NCBI GenBank assembly: GCA_002105175.1 | Contig: MCGE01000027.1 | Location: forward strand, 476,496 to 540,495 | Length of the DNA stretch: 64,000 nucleotides | Direction of reading: 5' to 3' | DNA from: Absidia repens | Taxonomy: Eukaryota > Mucoromycota > Mucoromycetes > Mucorales > Cunninghamellaceae | Part shown: piece after piece, positions 54,505 to 64,000 of the stretch | How the letters are laid out: the number at the start of each line of letters is the position of its first letter | Position numbering within the stretch: position 1 is the stretch's first letter | The notes under the pieces: generated by a model | Told to the model about the DNA's origin: nothing | What the model saw: only the letters and a program-made list of their open reading frames with translations | Database searches by the model: none | Program-made: the position numbers and the translations under genes

Positions 54505-55135
54505 ATTAGTCAATATTCTTTATCTTTTGTCATTTTCTTGAATTTGCAAAATAAAAAATCTATTTTTGTATCATTCATATTTAGTGTCTATGCAATGTTA
54601 GTTTCGAATGCTGTATACACGTGTGGTATTGGGATTAGAATGAGGATGGAAGGAAAGAGAGACATGGAATAGGAGCTGGTTTGAATATATGGATCGAGAA
54701 AAGTGTTGGATGAGCGTTCTTATGATATCGAAGAGACAGGACTGACGAAGGAACGACAGTGTGATGAATAAGAAAAACTCATTGATTGATATAAAAATAC
54801 AATACTGTACTGTACAATGAAGATTAGCATTTTAAATCATGTGGAAAAAAATATACTGGAGTATTTTATTGGGAAAGGACAATGGACATTGTAAAGATTT
54901 AAACTACTGGAGGGATTAGAGATAAAACAAAAGGGTATGACAAATTGAATTGATGATAGTGTAGTGATGATTCTGGCTATATGCAGAAACTATGATACAA
55001 TTGATATCAATAAAACCTTTTTAATAGAAACTGTATAGGCATAAAACAAAAATTTCTACAAATGCATGTCAAGTAATTTTTATTGCCAAAATACATAATA
55101 GAATAAATATACTAATAACAAAAAACTATACTAAT
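54505..55135. other. Convergent intergenic region, eS12 / uL23
   Basis: It holds both 3' UTRs, with AATAAA-type signals near 54550 (plus) and in reverse near 55079. No gene was seen. Confidence 0.55.
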
Positions 55136-56006
55136 TTAGATGAAACCAATACGGTTGGCAATATCGAGGGCATCCACATCAGCAGTCAAACGGACGTAGG
55201 CCTTCTTGGAACCATCGGGACTAAACAAAAAAAAAAAAAAGAGAGTTGAATAATTGCTCCAGGTGAAGTAGTTCCGCACGATTGATACTATTAAACCTTC
55301 CAAAAAAAAAATCACTACCATGCAACTTACCGGATCAAAGTGTTAACCTTAAGGGCATCAACATCATAGAGTTGCTTGACAGATTGCTTGATTTGGTTCT
55401 TGTTGGCCTTAACGTCAACGATGAAGGTCAAAGTGTTGTGGTCTTCAATCTTCTTCATGGAGGTTTCGGTGTTCAAGGGTTGACGGATAACACGGTATTG
55501 GTCCATACGGGGCACATGAGGCACAGACTTGCGAGTGTACTTGGGAGCACGAGCCAACTTCAAGGTCTTGGGAATACGGAATTGAGTGGCAGTACGGATC
55601 TTGCGGACAGTCTTACCTTGGACACCTTTGAGGGCGGCCTTTTTGGCGTTTTGAGCCTTGTTGACAGCTGATAAAAAAAAAAAAAGGTCGATGAGTATCA
55701 TGATTTCCTTCATTCACTACAAAGCAGGGACAAAGGATAGACGTGGTTGGGATAATATGTGGGTATTTCGTTTTCGGAGTCGATGATGGTGTTGTTGTTG
55801 TTGTGTTGATGGTCATTCCTGTCATATCCATTTCTTCGTAAAGCTCATCTTCCTCTCTCATCAAGCCATTTCCCCTTCCCATCCATCCATTGTTTCATCC
55901 ATCCATCCATCCATCCATTTTACTCTTTTGTTGTGTTGATTCCATCGTCTATCCTTTGTTTTGTATATTTCATTTTATTAGTATTACCGTTGCTCTTGGG
56001 GGCCAT
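55136..56006 (-). CDS. RPL25: 60S ribosomal protein uL23 (L25)
   Basis: Three exons (55988-56006, 55331-55667, 55136-55220) sum to 441 nt and 146 aa. The first encodes MAPKSN plus one base. Signatures are [20 protein letters not shown], the [20 protein letters not shown] region, and [20 protein letters not shown] ending [13 protein letters not shown]. uL23 lines the polypeptide exit and docks signal recognition particle and nascent-chain factors. The 320-nt first intron contains CATC arrays (55879-55918). The upstream patch at 56076-56110 is C-rich. Confidence 0.97.
55879..55918. repeat. ATCC array in the uL23 first intron
   Basis: Two clusters of ATCC tetramers on the plus strand (GGAT in the sense of the minus-strand uL23 gene). 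Confidence 0.9.
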
Positions 56007-56305
56007 GTCGAATAGTTTCAAGAGTAAAAAGAGAAAGGTTTTCCTTTTTGATAATTCCGTCTGTGAAAGAATACCCCAAATTCCCCGGCCCAGCCCAATC
56101 CCAATCCCATTTTTTATTTCAAACCCAGATATAATTTTTTGAGCCTTTTTAATTATTTATTGGAGTGCGCATGAATGAATGATAGGGGGATATACTACTA
56201 ATAAAATTGATAGGTGGAATATACAAAGCAATGCTAAAATACAACAACAAATAAATATACTAACATATTACTAAATGGTAAGGACGAATAAGGGAGTGTG
56301 CTTGA

Positions 56306-58856
56306 TCAGAAAGTTGTTGTAGCGATGGCATCCTTCGTCGACTTCACAGTGCCTGTATCATCAAAAGACGCTAGAATAGGAGCCAGCATTGAATCCACAT
56401 TTTCATACGTAATATTGCAGCACATAGATATTAATCTTTTGTAATTTTGGATACGTTTATCACATATGTTCGTGCGGTGAGTAATAACGTCGTTCATCAA
56501 TTCGCGTCGTGTTTGTTGTAATTGGCTAAGCTGGGTTTCCAATGTCGTTTTGTCTTCTCTATTTTCAAATCGAATGCCCGTATAATTGTTTCCTGATGCG
56601 ATAGTTGAAATTTCGGACGAGGAGTGACCAATACTATCTGCATTTGTTGTAGTGTTGATATTGGGTGGTGTGGGTGATTTCGGTATTTGCGTTGCCGTTG
56701 TTGATGTTGAGGGTATATCTTTCGTATCGCCTACAGGATTGTCTTCCCTTTCCTTGATCCACCTTCCAAGTCTGATTTCCTGAGTGTAAAACAGTACCTG
56801 ACGCAGTTCTTGTAGGAGTCGATCGCCATGACCCAATACTTCTTGGACTTGTTGATGTTGATCACCAGCCAAAAGATCCAGGGATTTTTTCGTTTCGTTC
56901 AGTCTTTCGATCACCAATTCTGTGTCCCGCTGCTTTTCCTTGATGGTGTTTTCTTTTTGGTCAAATCCCGTTCATAACTTGAAGCAAGATCATCAATCCA
57001 GCGAGATAAGGATGGTGTTGTTGTTAAGGTATTTCCCGATAGCATTGCCTTGTACATGGTGTCCACCTTTTGTCGCACTTGTTCCCGGGTCATTTCTTCA
57101 CTTTGATAGGGTGATGCTGTCTTTGCTGCTGATACTGGTATATCCCCATCCATTCCACCTATGTCTGCTGAATGCTGATCCAAAGTCGCCAGATAGTCCT
57201 GTGCCGTCATCCCTTCCTCATTCGCGATTTCTGTGCTTGCACCAGCGTCAATGAGTAATCGCACGAGTTTTCGATTGCCGATTCTAGAAGCGATGGTCAA
57301 AGCCGTATCACCGCAGACATCCTGGACATTCAATATTGAGATAAGTTCCGACCGATTATGCGCCAGTTTGTTGATCAGATTTTCCATATAGTAACGAGAG
57401 GCGTGTATTTTACCTTTGCCTTTTGCTGTTGCTGCCACATGATGAAACACCGTCTGATCGCTTTTGTCAATGTTGAAGATAGTTCCAGAAAGTATGCCCA
57501 GTAGCTGATCGAAAGTTTTTTGATCGTAGTTGTTGGTGTATAAAACGCTGCGCATCAAAGCTGTCTGCCCCTTGTAGTTCACCCGATATAGATCTGCCTC
57601 TAGTTGATAAAGTTGTTGTACTGTCTTCATGTGTCCCATCACTGCAGCCCAATGAAGACATGTGTGGCCTTCTTCGTCAATAATCACATTCACATCGAGA
57701 TCGCGTGGTGGGCGTTGTAACAATGCTGGTATATCTTCATTTTCCGAGAGAAAATGGGCCAATAATTTGTGAGCGTAAGTTCGTTCATGTTCTAGTCCCT
57801 TTTTCGTCTTGTATTTTGTTGTTGGCGTACGGTCCATTGGTGGCGGTGGTGGCGGTGGTGTTGATGCTGATGATGATAAGTTGGGTGATGACAATGGTGA
57901 ATTAGATGATGATTGAGTGTGCTGATCTGCATGAGATGGCTTGTTGACTTGCTGTTGCTGGTGATAATTTGTTTTAGAAGTGGATGGCGTCTTTTTTCCC
58001 GTCAATTTGGTATCCAGTTCATCAGAGTCACCAGTTTCCATGTAATCCAATTGAGTATTCATCTTCGTTCGCTTGTGTCGAGAATACCGTGTTGTTTTAA
58101 TTGAAAATCACCGTCATTTTCAGAATAGATGCTTCCATCAGATTCAGCGGGGTCGATGGCTGTGGCAACAGTGGCAGTCGTTCGGCGGTGCTGTCGTCGG
58201 GGTGAAGGAGTTTGTGTGTGATGAGAAGGCTCTTCTTTGGCAGAGAGACCAGAATCGTCATTGATATCAGATACATCATCTTCCAAATGCTTTGCTTTTT
58301 TCCGAGTTCTGCGTTCGCGTGGTTTTCGTGGTTTGACAGAGGCGGCAGTGACATGTTTTGGGGCCAAAGGTGGTGATTCATCGCCTTTTACAAAATTCAG
58401 CAACGGCCTTATCAGATCATCCACACTGTAGTTCATAGCCAAGCGCACCGCTTTGTCCAAAGGTACCCAAGTTCCTATATTAATATTTTTTCAAGTAGAA
58501 AGATGTACATGGGAGTGATATATTAATATAATTTGATACGATAAGAAAAAAGTGAGGGAAGTAGGATACAGCAATTCATCAACTTCCTACATACCCACAC
58601 TATAGTCTATAAACAGAAAGAAAAAAAAATTACCTTGATATTTTCCATATCCACCTTGTATTTTTTCATGTTCATCAATCTGAACTTCTCGTTCAAGGAT
58701 ACGTGTTCGTTGAGGTTTATCAAAATCAGCTACTTTCAGAATTTGAGTGGCATTCATATAGGAGTCGTTTCTTCGCCGCATAACGGCCACACCATTGCAA
58801 GAGATTTCATAAACAGGAACACCAGAGTATGTAGCTTTGTATATCTGTTGTGACAT
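56306..58856 (-). CDS. APSES/ankyrin cell-cycle transcription factor, Mbp1/Swi4/Res2 type, with two frameshifts
   Basis: Exon 1 (58634-58856) and exon 2 (56306-58474) join in [18 protein letters not shown]. The N-terminal ~100 residues are a KilA-N/APSES DNA-binding domain ([40 protein letters not shown]). A basic linker follows ([15 protein letters not shown]), then ankyrin repeats ([40 protein letters not shown]), a coiled coil, and the family C-terminus ([20 protein letters not shown]). Such factors drive G1/S genes. The frame breaks twice, each by one missing base in a homopolymer (T4 at 58095-58098, T5 at 56954-56958 on the plus strand). With both corrected the length would be 797 aa. 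Which APSES paralogue it is cannot be settled here. Confidence 0.9.
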
Positions 58857-59639
58857 TTATAAGTTGCCAAGTAGATAATAGTAAAAGAAAAAAAAATACA
58901 AAGAAAGGAAAAGGCGCGCATGATGTATGTTGGTGCGGGGGTTTTTTCACCTTGAGGCAAAGGGCAGAAAAAGAGACTGAGTTTAAATCAAACCAAAAAA
59001 GTCAAGAGACTGCCTGTAATGTATTGCTCGATCGAAAATTGCTCCTTGATGGCCACTGGCTATTGAACTTCCAATATTTTCCAGACATATATTTTGGTGC
59101 CAAACCATTAATAAAATATTCATTTATTCAATGTCAATGAGCGTGTTGGTTCCGTATTTTGACTGAGACTGATTGAGATCAGTTTCATAACACTACTCAA
59201 AATGCCAAGGATAGAAAATCCTATCATTGGTTGCAGATTTCCAGTCTGAAATTTCTTGATAAAATAACACTGCTTCTGTTAGAGATGTCAATTACACTAT
59301 GTATCAATATGATCAAAAAAATCTCCAGAAGCATTAACTATATATTACATATATTTAAATCATCCAGGATACTCTATGTCTGCACCGTATGTATTGTAAC
59401 GCACTGCATCGCACATCAGAATACAGTACACTTCACATAGAGACAAGATATATCTATGATATCTACAGTATCGTGTTGTACGATGCAGTTCAGCAATTAT
59501 TTACATGAAACTTTATAGTATATACTGCACTGTATACATTGAAGAATTACTCTTCTTCCTTTGTTTGTCCTTCCTTCATGTAGAGAATCCTGATAAAATA
59601 AGAAATAATCAACTGGGTATATAAAATATGTTCAATATA
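58857..59639. promoter_or_regulatory. Intergenic, upstream of the APSES gene
   Basis: The APSES promoter lies at the left; GGCGCGCATGATG near 58911-58923 is GC-rich. The rest is AT-rich. At 59547-59590 (minus) is a short exon-like piece after a TATCAG acceptor, encoding LYMKEGQTKEEE and a stop, with no gene attached. Confidence 0.4.
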
Positions 59640-60730
59640 TAATAGGTTACGGTATAGGTAGAGTATAGGTTCATTAATATAAATGATATAGAGGGAATAG
59701 AGATACGTTTCACATTAAACAGCCGACTGTCAACCAGTCGCCAAGTCTTTATCAGTGGGTAAGTAAATAAACTAAAAAGCAGTGCAAAATGCTCAATAGC
59801 CGCGGCTACACATACAGCATGACCTAGATTTATTGTTGTAACTAGTCTAGTAGGAATATGACCATACTTAAAAGTGTATGCTCTATGAATGCCAACCATA
59901 ACGGGAAGGGGACATAATGGTTGAGTCAGAAAGCATATGTTTGGTCGGACACTGACAAAACTGTTACAATTGCCGTTTATTCAATATGCGATAGCTCATA
60001 GAATGGTTAATAAAAATTTATATTTTATTGAACCATATTGGTAGATATTATAACTAAAAACGAGGGTGAGGGTGATTGTAATAAGTGATTCAATGAAGGG
60101 ATCTATTTCACAAAAGCATGAGGGAGACTAATGAGTGATCTGCGAACTGTTCAATACCAATCTAAAGGGACAATTGTAAAATTGGAGATAATATAATGTA
60201 TAATATAAGACATGGTATTGACGAAAGTTCCATCTTTTATTGGAGCAAGACGGCGTTCAACATTAATCTAAACAAGTGAGGTAGTAAAAAAGGGATCTAT
60301 TGCAAAAGACATGAGAGAGACTGTCGGTACATTTTTCATTGAAGCAAGTAAAAAGAGACATGTTTTATTCCGTTATAGATACAAACTATGTACAAACTGA
60401 CACTAAACTAAGCTATTGAAGTTTCCAAAATGTCAATTAATGGTGGGTTCTTAATCTTGAATCCAAAATGAAAGGGTTTCCCCATGTATGTTGTATTCCC
60501 TTTTCTGAAAACGCTTCTAAACTAGACTTGGTACTAATCTAAGTCCACCATAATCCCGTAGGAGCCACAAATGTGAAAAATTGAAGAAGGAGACAGGGAA
60601 AAAAAAAAAAAAAAAGAGAGAGAGAGAGAGTGAGTGAGTGAGAGCGGAACAAAAAGAAAGGAGGAAAATGTAAAAATTCACGTGGTCGGCATTTGAATTA
60701 TTTCCTGTCGCCTCTCACTGAACTGCAGTG
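59640..60730 (-). repeat. Dispersed intergenic repeat, copy 6 (near full length)
   Basis: The core is at 60464-60485, minus-strand AATAAAACATGTCTC near 60356-60370, GA repeats at 60616-60640 and the CACGTGGTCGGCATTTGAAT block at 60678-60697. Homology to copy 3 continues through 59640-60330. A 96-aa minus-strand ORF in this part (59609-59899) is not open in copies 2 or 3, so I do not call it a gene. Confidence 0.8.
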
Positions 60731-60986
60731 GTGCCCAATTCGATGAAAAAACAACAACAACAGAATGTTAGAGAGTGCCACTGTCTTGCTATATGTAGCA
60801 TCAAAATGACAATACAATTTTGTTTTTCCGTTGAGACTTTTATTGTGGTTTCTATTGTAAACGAAGCATAAAATAGGTAACATAGGATAAAGAGATAATT
60901 TTTTATTAACTTGAGATGAAAATAAAATAAAATGGGAAATTCAACTATACTACACGGAATATCTAACTAAAGCTATAAGTGACTAA

Positions 60987-62318
60987 CTAAAAATCACCAA
61001 TTTGGACCTTGAGGACACCATCACCACCCTTACGCAAAGTTTCAAAAGCGGCCGGCGTTTCCTCCAATGCGAATCGATGACTGACAAGAGGTAAGAGTCG
61101 GATTTTCCCAGAGGCAACAGTAGCAATTGCTTTTGCGTGAATATTAGCGTACCGGTAGCTACCAATAACGTTGATTTCTTTTGTTGCAATTACATCCACG
61201 GGTAAAGCGATCTTTGTTTTTCCAAGTCCAACCAAAACCACAGACCCACCAGATTTAACCATAAAGAAGGAAAGTACCACACACGATTCCACACCTGTAC
61301 AATCAAATACTACATCACAGTCGCCATCTTTGATGCCCATGGTATGCTGTTGAGCCCACGTGAATAGATCTTCTTCTTCATCGGAAGTTGTCTTAAGAGG
61401 AAGCTGAATAGTTTGGACGTCAGGAAGATATTCAGAAGCGAAAGCTAGTCTTGATGTGTTGATATCCATGATCGTCACCTTCGTCGCACCTTGAGCATAC
61501 GCACTAGCTGCCACCAAGAGTCCAATTGTTCCCGCCCCATAAACTACGACTGAGCTACCTTGAGTCACGGGCGACCTTGCCACGGCATGCATGGCCACTG
61601 CTAACGGTTCAATCAGCGCGCCTTCTTCGAAAGTCATAGTGTCAGGCATTCTAAAAAAAAAAAAAAGAGAACGAAGTGATATTGAGTACCATCCCTATTC
61701 TCTTCTGTATTGAACAATCTTTTCCTCGCGCTATCTTACTTGTGTAATAAATGAGTTGGGTAGCAAATGGAGCGTCTCAAAGTGCCATCGTTTTTGCCTT
61801 GTTGCACCGTAGAGGAATATTTCATTGGGGGACAGATGTTGTAACGTTGAATTTGACAGCAATGACATTGGCCGCAAGACTTTGCTGGTTCCAAAACTAC
61901 ACGATCACCGACTTTGAAAGTATCATCAGCAGTGGAAGTAGCACCTACTTCAGTAACAACGCCTGAAGATTCATGACCAAGAACCATTGGGACGGCAGGG
62001 TCAAGAATACGAGCACCTAAACGACCTTCAAAGTGATAGTGCAAATCTGATCCACAGATACCTGTTGCTCTAATGTTAATTTGTACTTCATCGGTTTCAG
62101 GTTTGAGTATAGGTCTTGGTTCCTAATAATGAATCCAGTTGGTAAAAAAAAAAAAAAGGAAAAAAGGGAATGTGCTTTTTCAGTCATGATGGTAATTTTA
62201 AACTCAGTAGAGGTCATCCTCGGTGTCGTCCGAATTTTCTTACCAGGAACATGTTATTGGCACCATAAATGACACAAGCAATATTTTCTTTTTCTTTGGG
62301 AAGGACGGTAGGACTCAT
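60987..62318 (-). CDS. Zinc-dependent polyol (sorbitol/xylitol-type) dehydrogenase
   Basis: Three exons (62244-62318, 61740-62122, 60987-61650) sum to 1122 nt and 373 aa. It is a medium-chain dehydrogenase. Catalytic zinc ligands are in GICGSDLHYHF (Cys) and VLGHESSGVV (His-Glu). The structural zinc cysteines lie in CGQCHCCQIQRYNIC. The NAD fold has VVVYGAGTIGLLVAASAY, and IMDINTSRLAFA after strand 2, whose Asp favours NAD over NADP. FEEGALIEPLAVAMHAV is typical of the sorbitol/xylitol/L-arabitol dehydrogenase group. It should oxidise a polyol to a ketose in the cytosol. The exact polyol is not decidable. It lies next to a carboxylate permease gene. Confidence 0.92.
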
Positions 62319-62890
62319 AATGTAAAAAGATATAAATTTCAAAGGACGTTTAATTAGGCAAGTCAAAAAGATGAAGGAGAGATGGATCAAAATTTCCCAA
62401 ATATATAGTAGCTCTTTTTTTTTTTTCGGGGTGCTTGAAAACTTTATCACTATCGAAATTAAGATTCGTATTTGTCCCTGAAGTAAAAAAAAAAAAGTCC
62501 CGTAAAATTGGTTCAGTTTTAGTAGTCAATCTGGTCTAATTATATATGTACATATGTACCATACAATGCTATACGTCAAGTAGTTTATTATGGACATATT
62601 TAGAATCATCGTGCACCGCTCATCTTTGTGTCTTTGTGTCCTTTTGTATACATAATATAATGCAACCAGATTATCTATGTTTTGAGTTTAACGCCCGCTA
62701 CCCACCCAAACTACGAATAAAAAGATTGGCCAGAGCAAATATACAGACAGAATGATGCGGGAAATAATCCCCAATAAATTTTCCGCCGGAGTTAACAATC
62801 CCTTTTGAATCGACAACACTTGCCTTTATTGGTAGATCATTTTTTTTATTTGAAGAATAAGCACATAAACTAAAGAAAAAATATACAAAA

Positions 62891-62953
<63 letters not shown>

Positions 62954-62994
62954 AAAATATAGCTATAACTTCAAAACTAAAAGTTAAGCTGTAT
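62319..62994. other. Intergenic, polyol dehydrogenase promoter and permease 3' flank
   Basis: The left part holds the dehydrogenase promoter. The right part is the 3' UTR of the permease gene and contains a TAC trinucleotide array. No gene was seen. Confidence 0.5.
62893..62954. repeat. Trinucleotide microsatellite (TAC/CTA)n
   Basis: About twenty perfect 3-bp units lie 40 bp downstream of the permease stop codon. On the transcribed strand they read as GTA/TAG repeats and are probably in the 3' UTR. Confidence 0.95.
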
Positions 62995-64000
62995 CTATTT
63001 CTCTGGTACCGCATTGGTGACATAATTTTGGCCTTCATTTTTGGTTTGCACCTTGTCATTTGAGTGTTCTTCATGCTGGACCCAGATTTCTTGTTTTTCA
63101 TTTCCCTTGATTGATTCATCCAGTTCCCCAGAGGTGTCTCCTTGTTCAATGTCACCAGGACTAACAGCAGCAGACCGTTCTGATCGAGAATCTTCAATCA
63201 CCTTATCCATGTAATCTTTATTGCGTTCTTCGCTGACACCCATAAACACTAAAACAAGAATAATAATAAAAAAAAGATTGATTCATTGATTTGCCGGTGA
63301 TGATGTTTTTTTTTAGTATTTCTCTTACCTGCAACAAAAAATGCGACTGCACACACAACACCACTAAGGAGGGACTGAGTATAGCCATAATCAGCAATGG
63401 GATTGCCTTTAGCATCTAATAAGATAGATCCATCAGGATTTCGAAGTGGATGTTGTTCCCCTAAGGTAGCTTCAATCTGGCTACTAGCGGAGCTTAACTA
63501 AAAGGGAATAAGCAATCAATTGTAAAAAAAAAAAAGTAATGTGATGAGTCATTCACCAAAAAACGGGCTTCTTTCATCTTTTTTTTTTTTTTTCCTGCAA
63601 TGATGTGTGATTTACCAGATTACCAAGCTGATATGCCATACCGGGCGCTGTCGTTCTTAATGAAGGTGGTGATAATTCGCCTAAATGTGCGGGACCGCAT
63701 CCTAGATTGACGAGGACACAAAAAAAAAAAAAAAAAAAGTACAATGAGTATACTCACATACAAGTGGTATCATACTAATATTTCATACCAAGACCGCCCT
63801 GAACAAAGAATTGCATAAGAAAGGAACCGAATTGGAGAGCTGCTTTGTTGGAAGAATAGGTCCAGAGAGGAATGACGGCACCAGAGCAAGCACAACAAAT
63901 GGCAATACATAATCTACGACCCCATCGATTTGACATATTGCCCCAGAATGCACCACCAATAATTGCGCCAATGTTGTAGATGATGATAGTAATAGTACGG
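62995..64000 (-). CDS. Jen1-like carboxylate (lactate/pyruvate) permease, 3' part
   Basis: Four exons are in view (63789-64000 continuing past the edge, 63616-63701, 63329-63497, 62995-63248). They encode the C-terminal half of an MFS carrier: NIGAIIGGAFWGNMSNRWGR (loop with the N-x-x-G-R-R type motif), CGPAHLGELSPPSLRTTAPG, MAYQLGNL, a TM with SLLSGVVCAVAFFVAG, and an ~85-residue acidic hydrophilic tail. GELSPP..R and YQLGNL are typical of the SHS/Jen1 lactate:proton symporters. The tail is where such permeases are ubiquitylated under glucose. The N-terminal half lies beyond the window. Confidence 0.85.

Noticed and set aside
59609..59899. 96-aa minus-strand ORF in repeat copy 6
   Set aside because: The aligned parts of copies 2 and 3 contain stops, so it is not a conserved coding region, although a decayed ancestral ORF cannot be excluded.
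62893..62954. Possible CRISPR-like array
   Set aside because: It is a spacer-free trinucleotide microsatellite in a eukaryotic genome.

Overview
This 64 kb window is eukaryotic nuclear DNA from a filamentous fungus. An early-diverging lineage such as Mucorales (Mucoromycota) is most likely, but this is inference from gene content and style, not from a marker. The DNA is AT-rich. Genes carry many short GT-AG introns, mostly 50-115 nt, often with long T tracts at the 3' splice site. Fungal families present include an APSES factor, a CDF zinc transporter, a Jen1-like permease, a Kre9/Knh1-like wall protein and an ATP sulfurylase with a fungal regulatory tail. Almost all models below close in frame when their exons are summed.

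Left third (1-20 kb): a Cdc15/Hof1-type F-BAR/SH3 cytokinesis protein (-), the mRNA export adaptor Yra1/ALYREF (-), ribosomal protein uL6 (-), a small Pro/Tyr-rich protein with an apparent frameshift (+), a decayed gene-like stretch near 10-11 kb, an SLC16-like monocarboxylate transporter containing a candidate 2-nt exon (+), and a second MFS-type membrane protein (+).

Middle (20-45 kb): the 60S-biogenesis AAA ATPase Rix7/NVL (-) divergent from eL20 (+), replication factor C subunit Rfc4 (+), DNA ligase IV with 22 exons (-), uS9 (-) divergent from uL15 (+), eS27 (-) divergent from an alpha-arrestin (+), a Zrc1-type zinc transporter (-) and a secreted Kre9/Knh1-like protein (+).

Right third (45-64 kb): ATP sulfurylase Met3 with an APS-kinase-like C-terminus (-), an unrecognised membrane-type gene with an in-frame stop and two look-alike introns (-), a Rossmann-fold oxidoreductase (+), eS12 (+), uL23 (-), an Mbp1/Swi4-type APSES/ankyrin factor with two one-base frameshifts (-), a polyol dehydrogenase (-), and the 3' part of a Jen1-like carboxylate permease running off the right edge (-).

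Two patterns cut across the genes. First, six copies of a dispersed non-coding repeat (about 0.3-1.1 kb, one every 8-13 kb) lie between genes, each with a conserved core and an AATAAA signal. Second, all seven ribosomal protein genes carry CATC/GATG tetranucleotide arrays in the first intron or leader intron, in either orientation, and I saw such arrays nowhere else. Functionally the window mixes ribosome production (seven RP genes plus RIX7), mRNA export, DNA replication/repair (RFC4, LIG4), the cell cycle (MBP1, the Cdc15-like protein), and nutrient or metal transport.
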